A stretch of DNA of 64,000 nt from assembly GCF_021341785.1 (NCBI RefSeq), contig NZ_JAJTTF010000001.1, forward strand, positions 372,001-436,000. Reading direction: 5' to 3'. The position numbers and the translations under genes were made by a program. The notes beneath the pieces were generated by a model. That model worked only from the letters and a program-made list of their open reading frames with translations. It ran no database searches and was not told where the DNA came from. How positions within the stretch are numbered: position 1 is the first letter of the stretch; the number at the start of each line of letters is the position of its first letter. Below, piece by piece: positions 51,820 to 59,347 of this stretch. Source of the stretch: Microbacterium sp. Au-Mic1 (GTDB lineage: Bacteria; Actinomycetota; Actinomycetes; Actinomycetales; Microbacteriaceae).

Positions 51820-52847
51820 GCGCGCAGAGGCCCAGCGGCCCGTTCCGTGAGGGCGATCGCGTGCAGCTGACGGGCCCCAAGGGCCGGATGCACACCGTCA
51901 CGCTGCGCGCGGAGGGCGAGCTGCACACGCACCACGGCGTTCTGCGTCACCGCGATCTCATCGGCCTGCCGGACGGCTCCGTCGTCGCCAACAGCTCGGG
52001 CAACGAATACCTCGCGCTGCGTCCGCTGCTGCGCGACTTCGTCATGTCCATGCCGCGCGGCGCGGCCATCGTGTATCCCAAGGATGCGGCGCAGATCCTG
52101 ACCCAGGCCGACATCTTCCCCGGTGCGACCGTCGTCGAAGCCGGTGTCGGGTCCGGGGCCCTCTCGTTGTCCCTGCTGCGAGCGATCGGACCGAGCGGAC
52201 GCCTGGTGTCCTTCGAGCGTCGCGACGACTTCGCCGACGTCGCGCGCGCCAACGTGGAGACCTTCCTGGGTGAGCTCCCCGAGACCTGGAGCGTCGTCGT
52301 GGGCGATCTTCAGGAGCAGCTGTCCACCGAGTTCTCGGCCGGCACCGTCGATCGGGTCGTGCTGGACATGCTCGCGCCGTGGGAGTGCATCGACGCGGTC
52401 GCGGAGGCGCTCGCCCCCGGCGGCGTGGTGCTCTGTTACATCGCCACCGCCACGCAGCTCTCCCGGGTCGCCGAGTACGTCCGCGGTACGGGCCTGTTCA
52501 CCGAGCCGGAGTCCTCGGAGACCATGGTCCGCGGCTGGCACGTCGAAGGCCTGGCGGTGCGGCCGGATCACCGGATGGTCGCGCACACGGGCTTCCTCAT
52601 CACCGCGCGCCGACTCGCCCCCGGCGCCATTCCGCCTGATGTGAAGCGCCGTGCGGCGAAGAAGCCCAGCTACGGCGACGAGGACGTGGAGCTGTGGACT
52701 CCCGGCGCGGTCGGCGATCGCGAGATCACCGACAAGAACCTGCGCAAGCGCGTCCGCGAGGCCCAGCGGGCAGCAGGCGGTGCGCGACTGGCGGCGTCCG
52801 GCGACGCGGAGGCGGAAGGAACCGAAGGGGCGGATCCGTCCGCATAG
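51816..52847 (+). CDS. trmI: tRNA (adenine-58-N1)-methyltransferase
   Basis: SAM-dependent methyltransferase that makes m1A58 in the T loop of tRNAs. The 343-residue protein has the small N-terminal beta domain (residues 1-75), the SAM motif VVEAGVGSGALSL near 107 and the TrmI active-site stretch VVLDMLAPWECID near 183, and an actinobacterial Lys/Ala/Glu-rich C-terminal extension. Starts at GTG 51816, overlapping the HAD gene. In mycobacteria this gene sits beside the proteasome operon. Its TAG stop (52845-52847) is part of the next promoter. Confidence 0.93.
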   Translation: MSAQRPSGPFREGDRVQLTGPKGRMHTVTLRAEGELHTHHGVLRHRDLIGLPDGSVVANSSGNEYLALRPLLRDFVMSMPRGAAIVYPKDAAQILTQADIFPGATVVEAGVGSGALSLSLLRAIGPSGRLVSFERRDDFADVARANVETFLGELPETWSVVVGDLQEQLSTEFSAGTVDRVVLDMLAPWECIDAVAEALAPGGVVLCYIATATQLSRVAEYVRGTGLFTEPESSETMVRGWHVEGLAVRPDHRMVAHTGFLITARRLAPGAIPPDVKRRAAKKPSYGDEDVELWTPGAVGDREITDKNLRKRVREAQRAAGGARLAASGDAEAEGTEGADPSA

Positions 52848-52850
52848 ACT
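52845..52850 (+). promoter_or_regulatory. -10 box of the FKBP gene, built on the trmI stop codon
   Basis: TAGACT, of which TAG is the trmI stop codon; the GTG of the FKBP gene is 7 nt further. The arrangement implies a leaderless transcript for FKBP. Confidence 0.55.
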
Positions 52851-52857
52851 GGAGCGC

Positions 52858-53766
52858 GTGCGTAAGACTGCCGCTGCTCTGATCACCCTCGGCCTGGCCG
52901 CCCTCGCGTTGGCCGGCTGCTCCGCAGGTCCGTCCTTCGCCGGACAGGCCTGCCCGACGCAGCCGAAATCGTCCGGCCTCACCGACTCCGTGACGGTGAA
53001 GGGCGACTTCGGCGCCGAGCCGACCGTCACCATCGCGTCACCCACCAAGGTGCAGAAGGCGAGCGTCGACGACCTCATCGTCGGGACGGGCGCTCCCATC
53101 ACCGCGAAGAACCAGCCGATCGTCGTGGACATCGCGCTGTACGACGCGCGGACCGGGCAGAAGATCGGCGCGACCGGTTTCGACAAGACGACGGCGGCCT
53201 CGGACGTGAACAGCCTGGCGTCCCAGGCGAAGCCGCTCGGCGACGCGCTCCAGTGCGCGACCGCGGGGTCGCGTCTGCTCGTCGGCTTCCCCGCGGGCAC
53301 CGCCGCGGAGGACGCGGCTGTCGCGGTGCTCGACGTGCGCACGGTGTTCCTGCCGCATGCAGAGGGCTCGCTGGAGTACAACGACGCCCTGGGCCTGCCC
53401 ACCGTCGTCCGCGCGCCCGACGGACGCCCTGGCATCATCATCCCTGACGCCAAGAAGCCCACCAAGCAGGTCGTCCAGACCCTCATCCACGGCGACGGGC
53501 CCAAGGTGAAGAAGACCGACGGAGTCCGCGTGCAGTTCACCAGTGTGGACTGGGACACCCGCAAGGTCGTCAACAGCACGTGGGACTCCCAGTCCGCGGT
53601 GATCTCCGGTGCCGCCGGCATCGAGGGGCAGACCGTCGGATCCCAGGTGCTCCTGATCATTCCGCCGGCCGACGCGAGCACGGGCACGGGCAGCGACGGC
53701 AACGGCACCCAGGCGATCGTCGTCGACATCCTCGGCATCGACAACTCCTCCACGACGGGCCAGTAG
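52858..53766 (+). CDS. Secreted FKBP-type peptidyl-prolyl isomerase, lipoprotein
   Basis: A 302-residue protein starting VRKTAAALITLGLAALALAGCSAG: signal peptide with lipobox LAGC, so a lipid-anchored protein on the outer face of the membrane. Two FKBP-like halves are visible (about residues 60-165 and 180-290). The second ends in the GIEGQTVGSQVLLIIPP region typical of the FKBP pocket. Some active-site aromatic residues are not obvious, so catalytic activity is uncertain. GTG at 52858 follows a TAGACT -10 box. pafB begins directly at the next base after its stop. Confidence 0.85.
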   Translation: MRKTAAALITLGLAALALAGCSAGPSFAGQACPTQPKSSGLTDSVTVKGDFGAEPTVTIASPTKVQKASVDDLIVGTGAPITAKNQPIVVDIALYDARTGQKIGATGFDKTTAASDVNSLASQAKPLGDALQCATAGSRLLVGFPAGTAAEDAAVAVLDVRTVFLPHAEGSLEYNDALGLPTVVRAPDGRPGIIIPDAKKPTKQVVQTLIHGDGPKVKKTDGVRVQFTSVDWDTRKVVNSTWDSQSAVISGAAGIEGQTVGSQVLLIIPPADASTGTGSDGNGTQAIVVDILGIDNSSTTGQ

Positions 53767-54753
53767 ATGGCGGAACGGATCCCCGCGGAGGAGCGTCTGA
53801 CGAATCTCGTCGTGGCGCTCATGGCCACGGAGATCGGGCTGACCAAGCAGCAGATCCTCGCGTCCGTCTCGGGTTACCGCCAGCGTGCGGAGGGCAAGGC
53901 GGACGCACTGGACAAGATGTTCGAGCGCGACAAGGAGGAGCTGCGCGCGCTGGGCATCCCGATCGAGACGCTGGGCGACCACGCCGATCCGAATGATCTG
54001 CGTGAGGCGCGCTACCGCATTCCGAAAGCGGAATACGACCTGCCCGTCGACATCGAGTTCACCCCGGCCGAGCTCGCCGTGCTCCGCCTGGCCGGAAGCG
54101 TCTGGAGCGAGGAGTCGCTGTCCGCCGATGCCCAGGCCGGAGTGCGCAAGATCCGAGCTCTGGGGATCGATGTGGATGAGCCGATCATCGGCTTCGCACC
54201 GCGCATCACCGCGCGCGATGCGGCCTTCGCCCCGCTGCAGGGCGCGATCGAGCGCAGCGTCGGCGTCGCCTTCGAGTACCTGAAGCCGGGGGAGCAGGCG
54301 CCTCGTCGGCGCCGTGTGCAGCCGCTCGCCCTGGTGGAGTACGAGGCGCGCTGGCATGTGTTCGGCCGCGACGTGGACGCCGAGGGCGACCGCATGTTCC
54401 TCCTCACCCGCATCGTGGGAGACGTGACGGTCACGAACGATGCCTTCCCCGCCGAGCTGCGGGAGGGCGCCGGGGAGCGGGCGCTCGCGAGCCTGGAAGC
54501 CGTCGCCGCCGCGCACTCCGCCCTGCTGGAGGTCACCCCCGGCACGGAGGCGGCGCTGCGTCTCGGCCGGCGCGCTGAGCCGGCCGTGCAGGGCATCCGC
54601 GTGCGCTACGTGGATCTGCACATCTTCGCGGATGAACTGGCCTCGTACGGGCCGGAGGTGCGCGTCGTGGAGCCCGCCGTGCTCCGCGATGCCGTGATCG
54701 TGCGTCTGCGTGCGGCGGTCGCGGCGCATGCAGACCTGAAGGAGCGTTCATGA
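53767..54753 (+). CDS. pafB: WYL-domain transcriptional regulator PafB
   Basis: The 328-residue protein has an N-terminal winged helix-turn-helix (about residues 5-60), a linker, and a WYL domain (about 150-235) with RRRVQPLALVEYEARWHVFGRD. PafB and PafC form the DNA-damage-responsive activator PafBC, first named for its place beside pafA in the proteasome locus. Start ATG at 53767 is directly after the FKBP stop. It overlaps pafC by 4 bp. Here it has no proteasome gene beside it. Confidence 0.92.
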   Translation: MAERIPAEERLTNLVVALMATEIGLTKQQILASVSGYRQRAEGKADALDKMFERDKEELRALGIPIETLGDHADPNDLREARYRIPKAEYDLPVDIEFTPAELAVLRLAGSVWSEESLSADAQAGVRKIRALGIDVDEPIIGFAPRITARDAAFAPLQGAIERSVGVAFEYLKPGEQAPRRRRVQPLALVEYEARWHVFGRDVDAEGDRMFLLTRIVGDVTVTNDAFPAELREGAGERALASLEAVAAAHSALLEVTPGTEAALRLGRRAEPAVQGIRVRYVDLHIFADELASYGPEVRVVEPAVLRDAVIVRLRAAVAAHADLKERS

Positions 54754-55739
54754 TGGCGCAGCGCAGACCTCTGCTGAGCTCGGACCGCGTCCGCGCCTAC
54801 CTCACGCTCGTTCCGTATCTGCTCGAGCGCGGCGAGGTGTCGCTGGCCGAGGCCGCGGCGGAGTTCGACATGACCGAGGCGCAGATGCGGGCCATGGTCG
54901 AGAAACTCACGGTGATCGGGCTGCCCGGGGACGAGGGCTACTGGCAGGCGCCGCAGGAGCTGTTCGACATCAACTGGGACCTGCTGGACGAGCAGGGCAT
55001 CATCGAGATCACCAACGACGTGGGCCTGCGACGCGTGCCGAAGTTCACCGCTCGCGAGGCCGCCGCGCTGGTCGCCGGCCTGCAGCTCGCCTCGGCGGTG
55101 CCGGGTGTCGCGGACTCCACCGTGGTGCAGACTCTCATCACGAAGCTCTCGCGGGGTGCCGCAGGGCTGCCCGCGGACGTCATCGTCGCGCCGGGGCCGG
55201 TCGACGAGGTCCGCACGGTCGTCGCGACCGCTCTGAACGAGCACGTCGCGGTGTCGTTCACCTACCGTGCGCCGGACGCGGCACCGACGACGCGCACGGT
55301 CGACCCGGTCACGGTGCTCATCACGAACGGGCAGTGGTACCTGCAGGGCTGGTGCCACCTGCGCCGCGCGATGCGCACATTCCACCTGGACCGTGTCAGC
55401 GAGCCGCGACTCACCGACATCGCGATCACGCACGGCGACGAGCCCGTGCCCGAGCTGTTCGCCGGCGACGGGGAGAGCGACGAGGCGGTGATCCGCTTCC
55501 CGGAGCGCCTCGCACCGCTCCTGCGCGACTATCTGCGCCGCGCCGATGCCGGCGTCCAGGGCGCCTCCATGACCGCTACGCTTCATGTAGGGGATCCGCT
55601 CAGCCTCAAACGGCTGGCCGCTCGTTTCGGCGGCGCGGTGGAGATCCTCGAACCCGCATCGGCGCGTTGCGCCGCTCGGGAATGGGCTGCCGCAGCACTT
55701 GCGCTGTACTCCGAACAAACCACCTCGCAGTCACGGTAG
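54750..55739 (+). CDS. pafC: WYL-domain transcriptional regulator PafC
   Basis: Partner of PafB. The 329-residue protein has the N-terminal HTH (MMAQRRPLLSSDRVRAYL onward; winged helix about 10-70) and the WYL region with NGQWYLQGWCHLRRAMRTFH (near 193). Two ATGs are possible: 54750, overlapping the pafB stop, or 54753, whose spacing from AAGGAG (54739-54744) is better; they differ by one residue. Its TAG stop is embedded in the tatA -10 box. Confidence 0.92.
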   Translation: MMAQRRPLLSSDRVRAYLTLVPYLLERGEVSLAEAAAEFDMTEAQMRAMVEKLTVIGLPGDEGYWQAPQELFDINWDLLDEQGIIEITNDVGLRRVPKFTAREAAALVAGLQLASAVPGVADSTVVQTLITKLSRGAAGLPADVIVAPGPVDEVRTVVATALNEHVAVSFTYRAPDAAPTTRTVDPVTVLITNGQWYLQGWCHLRRAMRTFHLDRVSEPRLTDIAITHGDEPVPELFAGDGESDEAVIRFPERLAPLLRDYLRRADAGVQGASMTATLHVGDPLSLKRLAARFGGAVEILEPASARCAAREWAAAALALYSEQTTSQSR

Positions 55740-55742
55740 ACT
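55737..55742 (+). promoter_or_regulatory. -10 box for tatA built on the pafC stop codon
   Basis: TAGACT; its TAG is the pafC stop. Transcription would start near 55749, giving a 28-nt leader that holds CAAGGGAGA as ribosome-binding site. This would free tat, helY and lnt expression from the DNA-damage regulators. Confidence 0.6.
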
Positions 55743-55776
55743 GTGCGCAACACCCGATCCATCAAGGGAGATCATC

Positions 55777-56061
55777 ATGTTCGCCGGACTCAACGGATGG
55801 CATCTGGTCATCATCCTCGCCGTCATCCTGCTGTTGTTCGGCGCGGCCAAGCTTCCCGCGCTCGCGAAGAGCATGGGGCAGTCGGCCCGCGTCTTCAAGG
55901 GTGAGATGAAGGCCATGAAGGACGAGGATGCCGCGGCCTCCGCGACCGACGCCGCCGCATCCACGCAGGCGCCCGCCACGACGGCTCTGCCGACTCCCGT
56001 GCAGAACACGGCCGACACCACCGCCGTCAACCCGCCGCACGACGCCGGTACCCAGCGCTGA
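55777..56061 (+). CDS. tatA: Sec-independent protein translocase TatA
   Basis: A 94-residue membrane protein: short N-terminal helix (LNGWHLVIILAVILLLFGAA), a hinge FGAAKLP, an amphipathic helix (LPALAKSMGQSARVFKGEMK), and an acidic, Ala/Thr-rich tail. TatA oligomers form the pathway for folded proteins with TatC. The ATG at 55777 was chosen from the ribosome-binding site and the family N-terminus. TatB is not seen here, as in many Gram-positive systems. Confidence 0.96.
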   Translation: MFAGLNGWHLVIILAVILLLFGAAKLPALAKSMGQSARVFKGEMKAMKDEDAAASATDAAASTQAPATTALPTPVQNTADTTAVNPPHDAGTQR

Positions 56062-56066
56062 CGGGC

Positions 56067-56876
56067 GTGACCGACGCGTCACCGGCGACGAAGGGGCGGA
56101 AGCCGCGTCGCGACAAAACCATGCCCCTCGCGGGGCACCTCGTCGAGCTGAGGAAGCGGCTGGTCATCGCAGCCGCCGCTCTCCTCGTCGGGATGATCGT
56201 CGCGTTCCTCGTGACGGACCCGATCATCAGCTTCGTCACCGAACCGATCCGTCAGGTTGCGAAGGAACGTGGTGACAACTTCGCTGCGCTGAACTTCGGA
56301 ACGGTGACTGCCGCATTCGACATGCGGATGAGGATCGCGTTCTCGATCGGCATCTTCCTGTCGGCGCCGGTCTGGCTGTGGCAGATCTGGGCGTTCATCA
56401 TGCCCGGCCTGACGAAGAAGGAGATCCGCTACACGGTCGGTTTCGTCGCCTCCGCCGTGCCGCTGTTCTTCGCCGGCTGCTATGTGGGCGTGCTCGTCAT
56501 GCCGCACATCGTCGAACTCATGTGGGGCTTCACGCCGAAGGGCGCGGCCAACCTCTACAACGCGCAGGACTACTACGACTTCGTCTTCAAGCTGATGCTC
56601 GTGATCGGGATCTCGTTCATCATCCCGGTATTTCTCGTCGCGTTGAATTTCGCCGGCATCATGTCAGGGCGGGCGATCCTCAAGGCCTGGCGGATCGCGA
56701 TCCTGATCGCGTGCCTGTTCGCGGCCCTGGCGACCCCCGCCGCCGACGTTGTCAGCATGCTGATGCTCGCCGGCATCCTGATCGTGCTGTACTTCGCGGC
56801 GGCGTCCCTGTCGTTGCTCTTCGACAGGCGCAAGCACAAGCGTCAGCAGGAGTTCCTCGAGGAGTCCACGGCATGA
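56067..56876 (+). CDS. tatC: Sec-independent protein translocase TatC
   Basis: A 269-residue protein with six membrane helices, the twin-arginine receptor. N-terminal MPLAGHLVELRKRLVIA (near residue 14) is the family signature, and FIMPGLTKKEIRY near 107 is the conserved second loop. GTG start at 56067, 5 bp after tatA. Its stop overlaps the helY start (ATGA). Confidence 0.96.
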   Translation: MTDASPATKGRKPRRDKTMPLAGHLVELRKRLVIAAAALLVGMIVAFLVTDPIISFVTEPIRQVAKERGDNFAALNFGTVTAAFDMRMRIAFSIGIFLSAPVWLWQIWAFIMPGLTKKEIRYTVGFVASAVPLFFAGCYVGVLVMPHIVELMWGFTPKGAANLYNAQDYYDFVFKLMLVIGISFIIPVFLVALNFAGIMSGRAILKAWRIAILIACLFAALATPAADVVSMLMLAGILIVLYFAAASLSLLFDRRKHKRQQEFLEESTA

Positions 56877-59347
56877 CGTCGCCGGCGGATCGCTACGCCG
56901 CCGCCCGCGCCGCTCAGGACCACCCCGCCACGACCGCCTTCGCGGCGATGCAGCGCTTCCAGCTGGACCCGTTCCAGATCGAAGGCTGCCACGCCCTGGA
57001 GCGCGGCAGCAGTGTGCTCGTGGCGGCGCCGACCGGCGCCGGCAAGACGATCGTCGGCGAGTTCGCGATCCACCAGGCGATGTCGACCCCGTCGGACAAG
57101 GCGTTCTACACGACGCCGATGAAGGCGCTGTCGAACCAGAAGTTCCGTGAACTGGTCGACGTGTACGGGGCGGACCAGGTCGGGCTGCTCACCGGAGACG
57201 TCAACATCAACGGCTCCGCGCGCATCGTGGTGATGACCACCGAGGTGCTGCGAAACATGATCTACGCGGACTCCCGTGCCCTCGACGATCTCCGCTACGT
57301 GATCATGGACGAGGTGCACTACCTCGCCGATCGCTTCCGCGGCGCGGTTTGGGAAGAGGTCATCATCCACTTGCCGCGGAGCGTGCGGATCGTGGCGCTC
57401 AGCGCGACGGTGTCGAACGCCGAGGAGTTCGGCGACTGGCTGGACACGGTCCGCGGCGGCACCGAGGTCATCGTGTCCGAGACCCGTCCGGTCCCGCTCG
57501 AGCAGCACGTGCTCGTGCGGGACGACCTGCTCCCGCTCTTCGACGACCGCGCCGGCATCGCCACGGCGCAGGTCAACCAGGAGCTGCTGCGGATCCGTTC
57601 GTTCGGCGGTGCGAACTACGAGCGCAACCGCGATGCGCAGCAGTTCCGCAGCGCACGCCATGCGGGAGCGCAGGGACGGCGCCCGCAACGCGGCGGAAAG
57701 CGCCCGGTCCGCTCCGCGAATGTGCGTCGCATCGAGCGGCTGGACCGCCCTCAGGTCGTGGATCTGCTCGACCGTGCGAACCTGCTGCCCGCGATCTTCT
57801 TCATCTTCAGCCGCGTCGGCTGCGACTCCGCGGTGCAGCAGGTCCGCCGCTCCGGGCTGCGGCTGACCACGGCCGAGGAGCGCAAGGAGATCCGCGCGAT
57901 CGTCGAGGACCGGGTGCGCACGCTGCGCGATGAAGACCTCGCCGTGCTCGGCTACTGGGACTGGCTGGACAATCTCGAACGCGGTGTCGCCGCCCACCAT
58001 GCGGGATTGCTCCCCGCGTTCAAGGAGATCGTCGAGGAGCTCTTCCAGCAGCGTCTGCTCAAGGTCGTCTTCGCGACCGAGACGCTCGCCTTGGGGATCA
58101 ACATGCCGGCGCGCACCGTCGTGCTCGAGCGCATGGAGAAGTTCAACGGCGAGGCGCGCGTCGCGATCACGTCGGGGGAGTACACCCAGTTGACCGGTCG
58201 TGCGGGCCGCCGCGGCATCGATGTCGAGGGACACGCCGTCGTGCAGTGGACCGAGGGCATGGATCCGCAGGCCGTCGCCGCGCTCGCCTCCCGACGCACT
58301 TACCCGCTGAACTCCAGCTTCCGGCCGACGTACAACATGGCGGTGAACCTGCTGGACCGGTTCGGGCGCAACCGCTCCCGGGAGGTCCTCGAGTCGTCGT
58401 TCGCCCAGTTCCAGGCGGATCGCGCCGTCGTGGGGCTCGCGCGCACCGTTCGCGAGGCCGAGGCGTCGCTCGAAGGCTATCTCGGATCGATGACCTGCGA
58501 CCGGGGCGACTTCACCGAGTACTCGGGGATCCGGCGGGAGCTCAGCGATCTGGAGAAGAAGAACCGTGCCGATCAGCAGGCCCCGCGCGCGGTGCGCGAG
58601 AAGCGGCTGCGTCAGATCGAGTCGCTCCGCCGCGCGATGCAGCGTCATGCCTGCCACCGCTGCCCGGATCGCGAACAGCATGCGCGGTGGGCCGAGCGGT
58701 ACTGGAAGCTCAAGCGGGAGACAGACCGCACCCGTCGGCAGATCGAGACCCGCACGGGCACCGTCGCCCGTGTCTTCGACCGGGTTCTCGATGTGCTCAC
58801 CGAGGTCGGCTACGTGCAGGGGAGCGGGGATCAGCTGACCCTCACCGACGCGGGGCGCACCATGCAGCGCATCTACGGGGAGCGCGACCTGCTCGTCGCG
58901 GAGTCGCTTCGGCGCGGATTGTGGGACGGGCTGGACGCGCCGTCTCTCGCGGCGATGGCCTGCGCCCTCGTCTACGAGCCGCGGCGCGACGACGGATCGA
59001 TCGACCCCCGGGATCTGCCGCGGGGTCGCTTCCGCATCGCCTGGGAGCGCACGCAGGAACTCTGGGCGGAACTCGACGACCTCGAGCACGACAACCGGCT
59101 GCCCGGATCCGATCGCCCCTCCGCCGGACTCGCCGGGGCGATGCACGCCTGGGCGCGCGGGATGTCCCTCGACGCCGTCCTGGAAGACGCGGACATGGCG
59201 GCGGGCGACTTCGTGCGCTGGGCGAAGCAGACCATCGACTTGCTGGACCAGCTCTCCATCGTCGCGCCGAACGCCGACACGGCGCGCACCGCCCGTACCG
59301 CACTCGACGGTGTCCGCCGTGGCATCGTCGCCTACTCGTCGATGTGA
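56873..59347 (+). CDS. helY: Ski2-like DExH RNA helicase HelY
   Basis: The 824-residue protein is the actinobacterial HelY, related to the Mtr4/Ski2 helicases that feed RNA exosomes. Walker A PTGAGKTIVGEF near residue 52, DExH motif MDEVHYLADRFRG near 144, LSATVSNAEEFGDW near 175, FIFSRVGCDSA near 310, motif VI TGRAGRRGIDVEG near 440, and a C-terminal DSHCT-type domain (about 630-820). There is a basic insertion near 250-290 (arginine- and glutamine-rich). It is translationally coupled to tatC and lnt. Confidence 0.94.
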   Translation: MTSPADRYAAARAAQDHPATTAFAAMQRFQLDPFQIEGCHALERGSSVLVAAPTGAGKTIVGEFAIHQAMSTPSDKAFYTTPMKALSNQKFRELVDVYGADQVGLLTGDVNINGSARIVVMTTEVLRNMIYADSRALDDLRYVIMDEVHYLADRFRGAVWEEVIIHLPRSVRIVALSATVSNAEEFGDWLDTVRGGTEVIVSETRPVPLEQHVLVRDDLLPLFDDRAGIATAQVNQELLRIRSFGGANYERNRDAQQFRSARHAGAQGRRPQRGGKRPVRSANVRRIERLDRPQVVDLLDRANLLPAIFFIFSRVGCDSAVQQVRRSGLRLTTAEERKEIRAIVEDRVRTLRDEDLAVLGYWDWLDNLERGVAAHHAGLLPAFKEIVEELFQQRLLKVVFATETLALGINMPARTVVLERMEKFNGEARVAITSGEYTQLTGRAGRRGIDVEGHAVVQWTEGMDPQAVAALASRRTYPLNSSFRPTYNMAVNLLDRFGRNRSREVLESSFAQFQADRAVVGLARTVREAEASLEGYLGSMTCDRGDFTEYSGIRRELSDLEKKNRADQQAPRAVREKRLRQIESLRRAMQRHACHRCPDREQHARWAERYWKLKRETDRTRRQIETRTGTVARVFDRVLDVLTEVGYVQGSGDQLTLTDAGRTMQRIYGERDLLVAESLRRGLWDGLDAPSLAAMACALVYEPRRDDGSIDPRDLPRGRFRIAWERTQELWAELDDLEHDNRLPGSDRPSAGLAGAMHAWARGMSLDAVLEDADMAAGDFVRWAKQTIDLLDQLSIVAPNADTARTARTALDGVRRGIVAYSSM

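Noticed and set aside
52858..53766. FKBP gene as a disguised pup or proteasome remnant
   Set aside because: It has a lipoprotein signal and FKBP features, with no Gly-Gly-Gln/Glu C-terminus or proteasome motif.
56843..59146. Minus-strand open frame of 767 codons opposite helY
   Set aside because: No family features, antisense to a clear DExH helicase with all its motifs.
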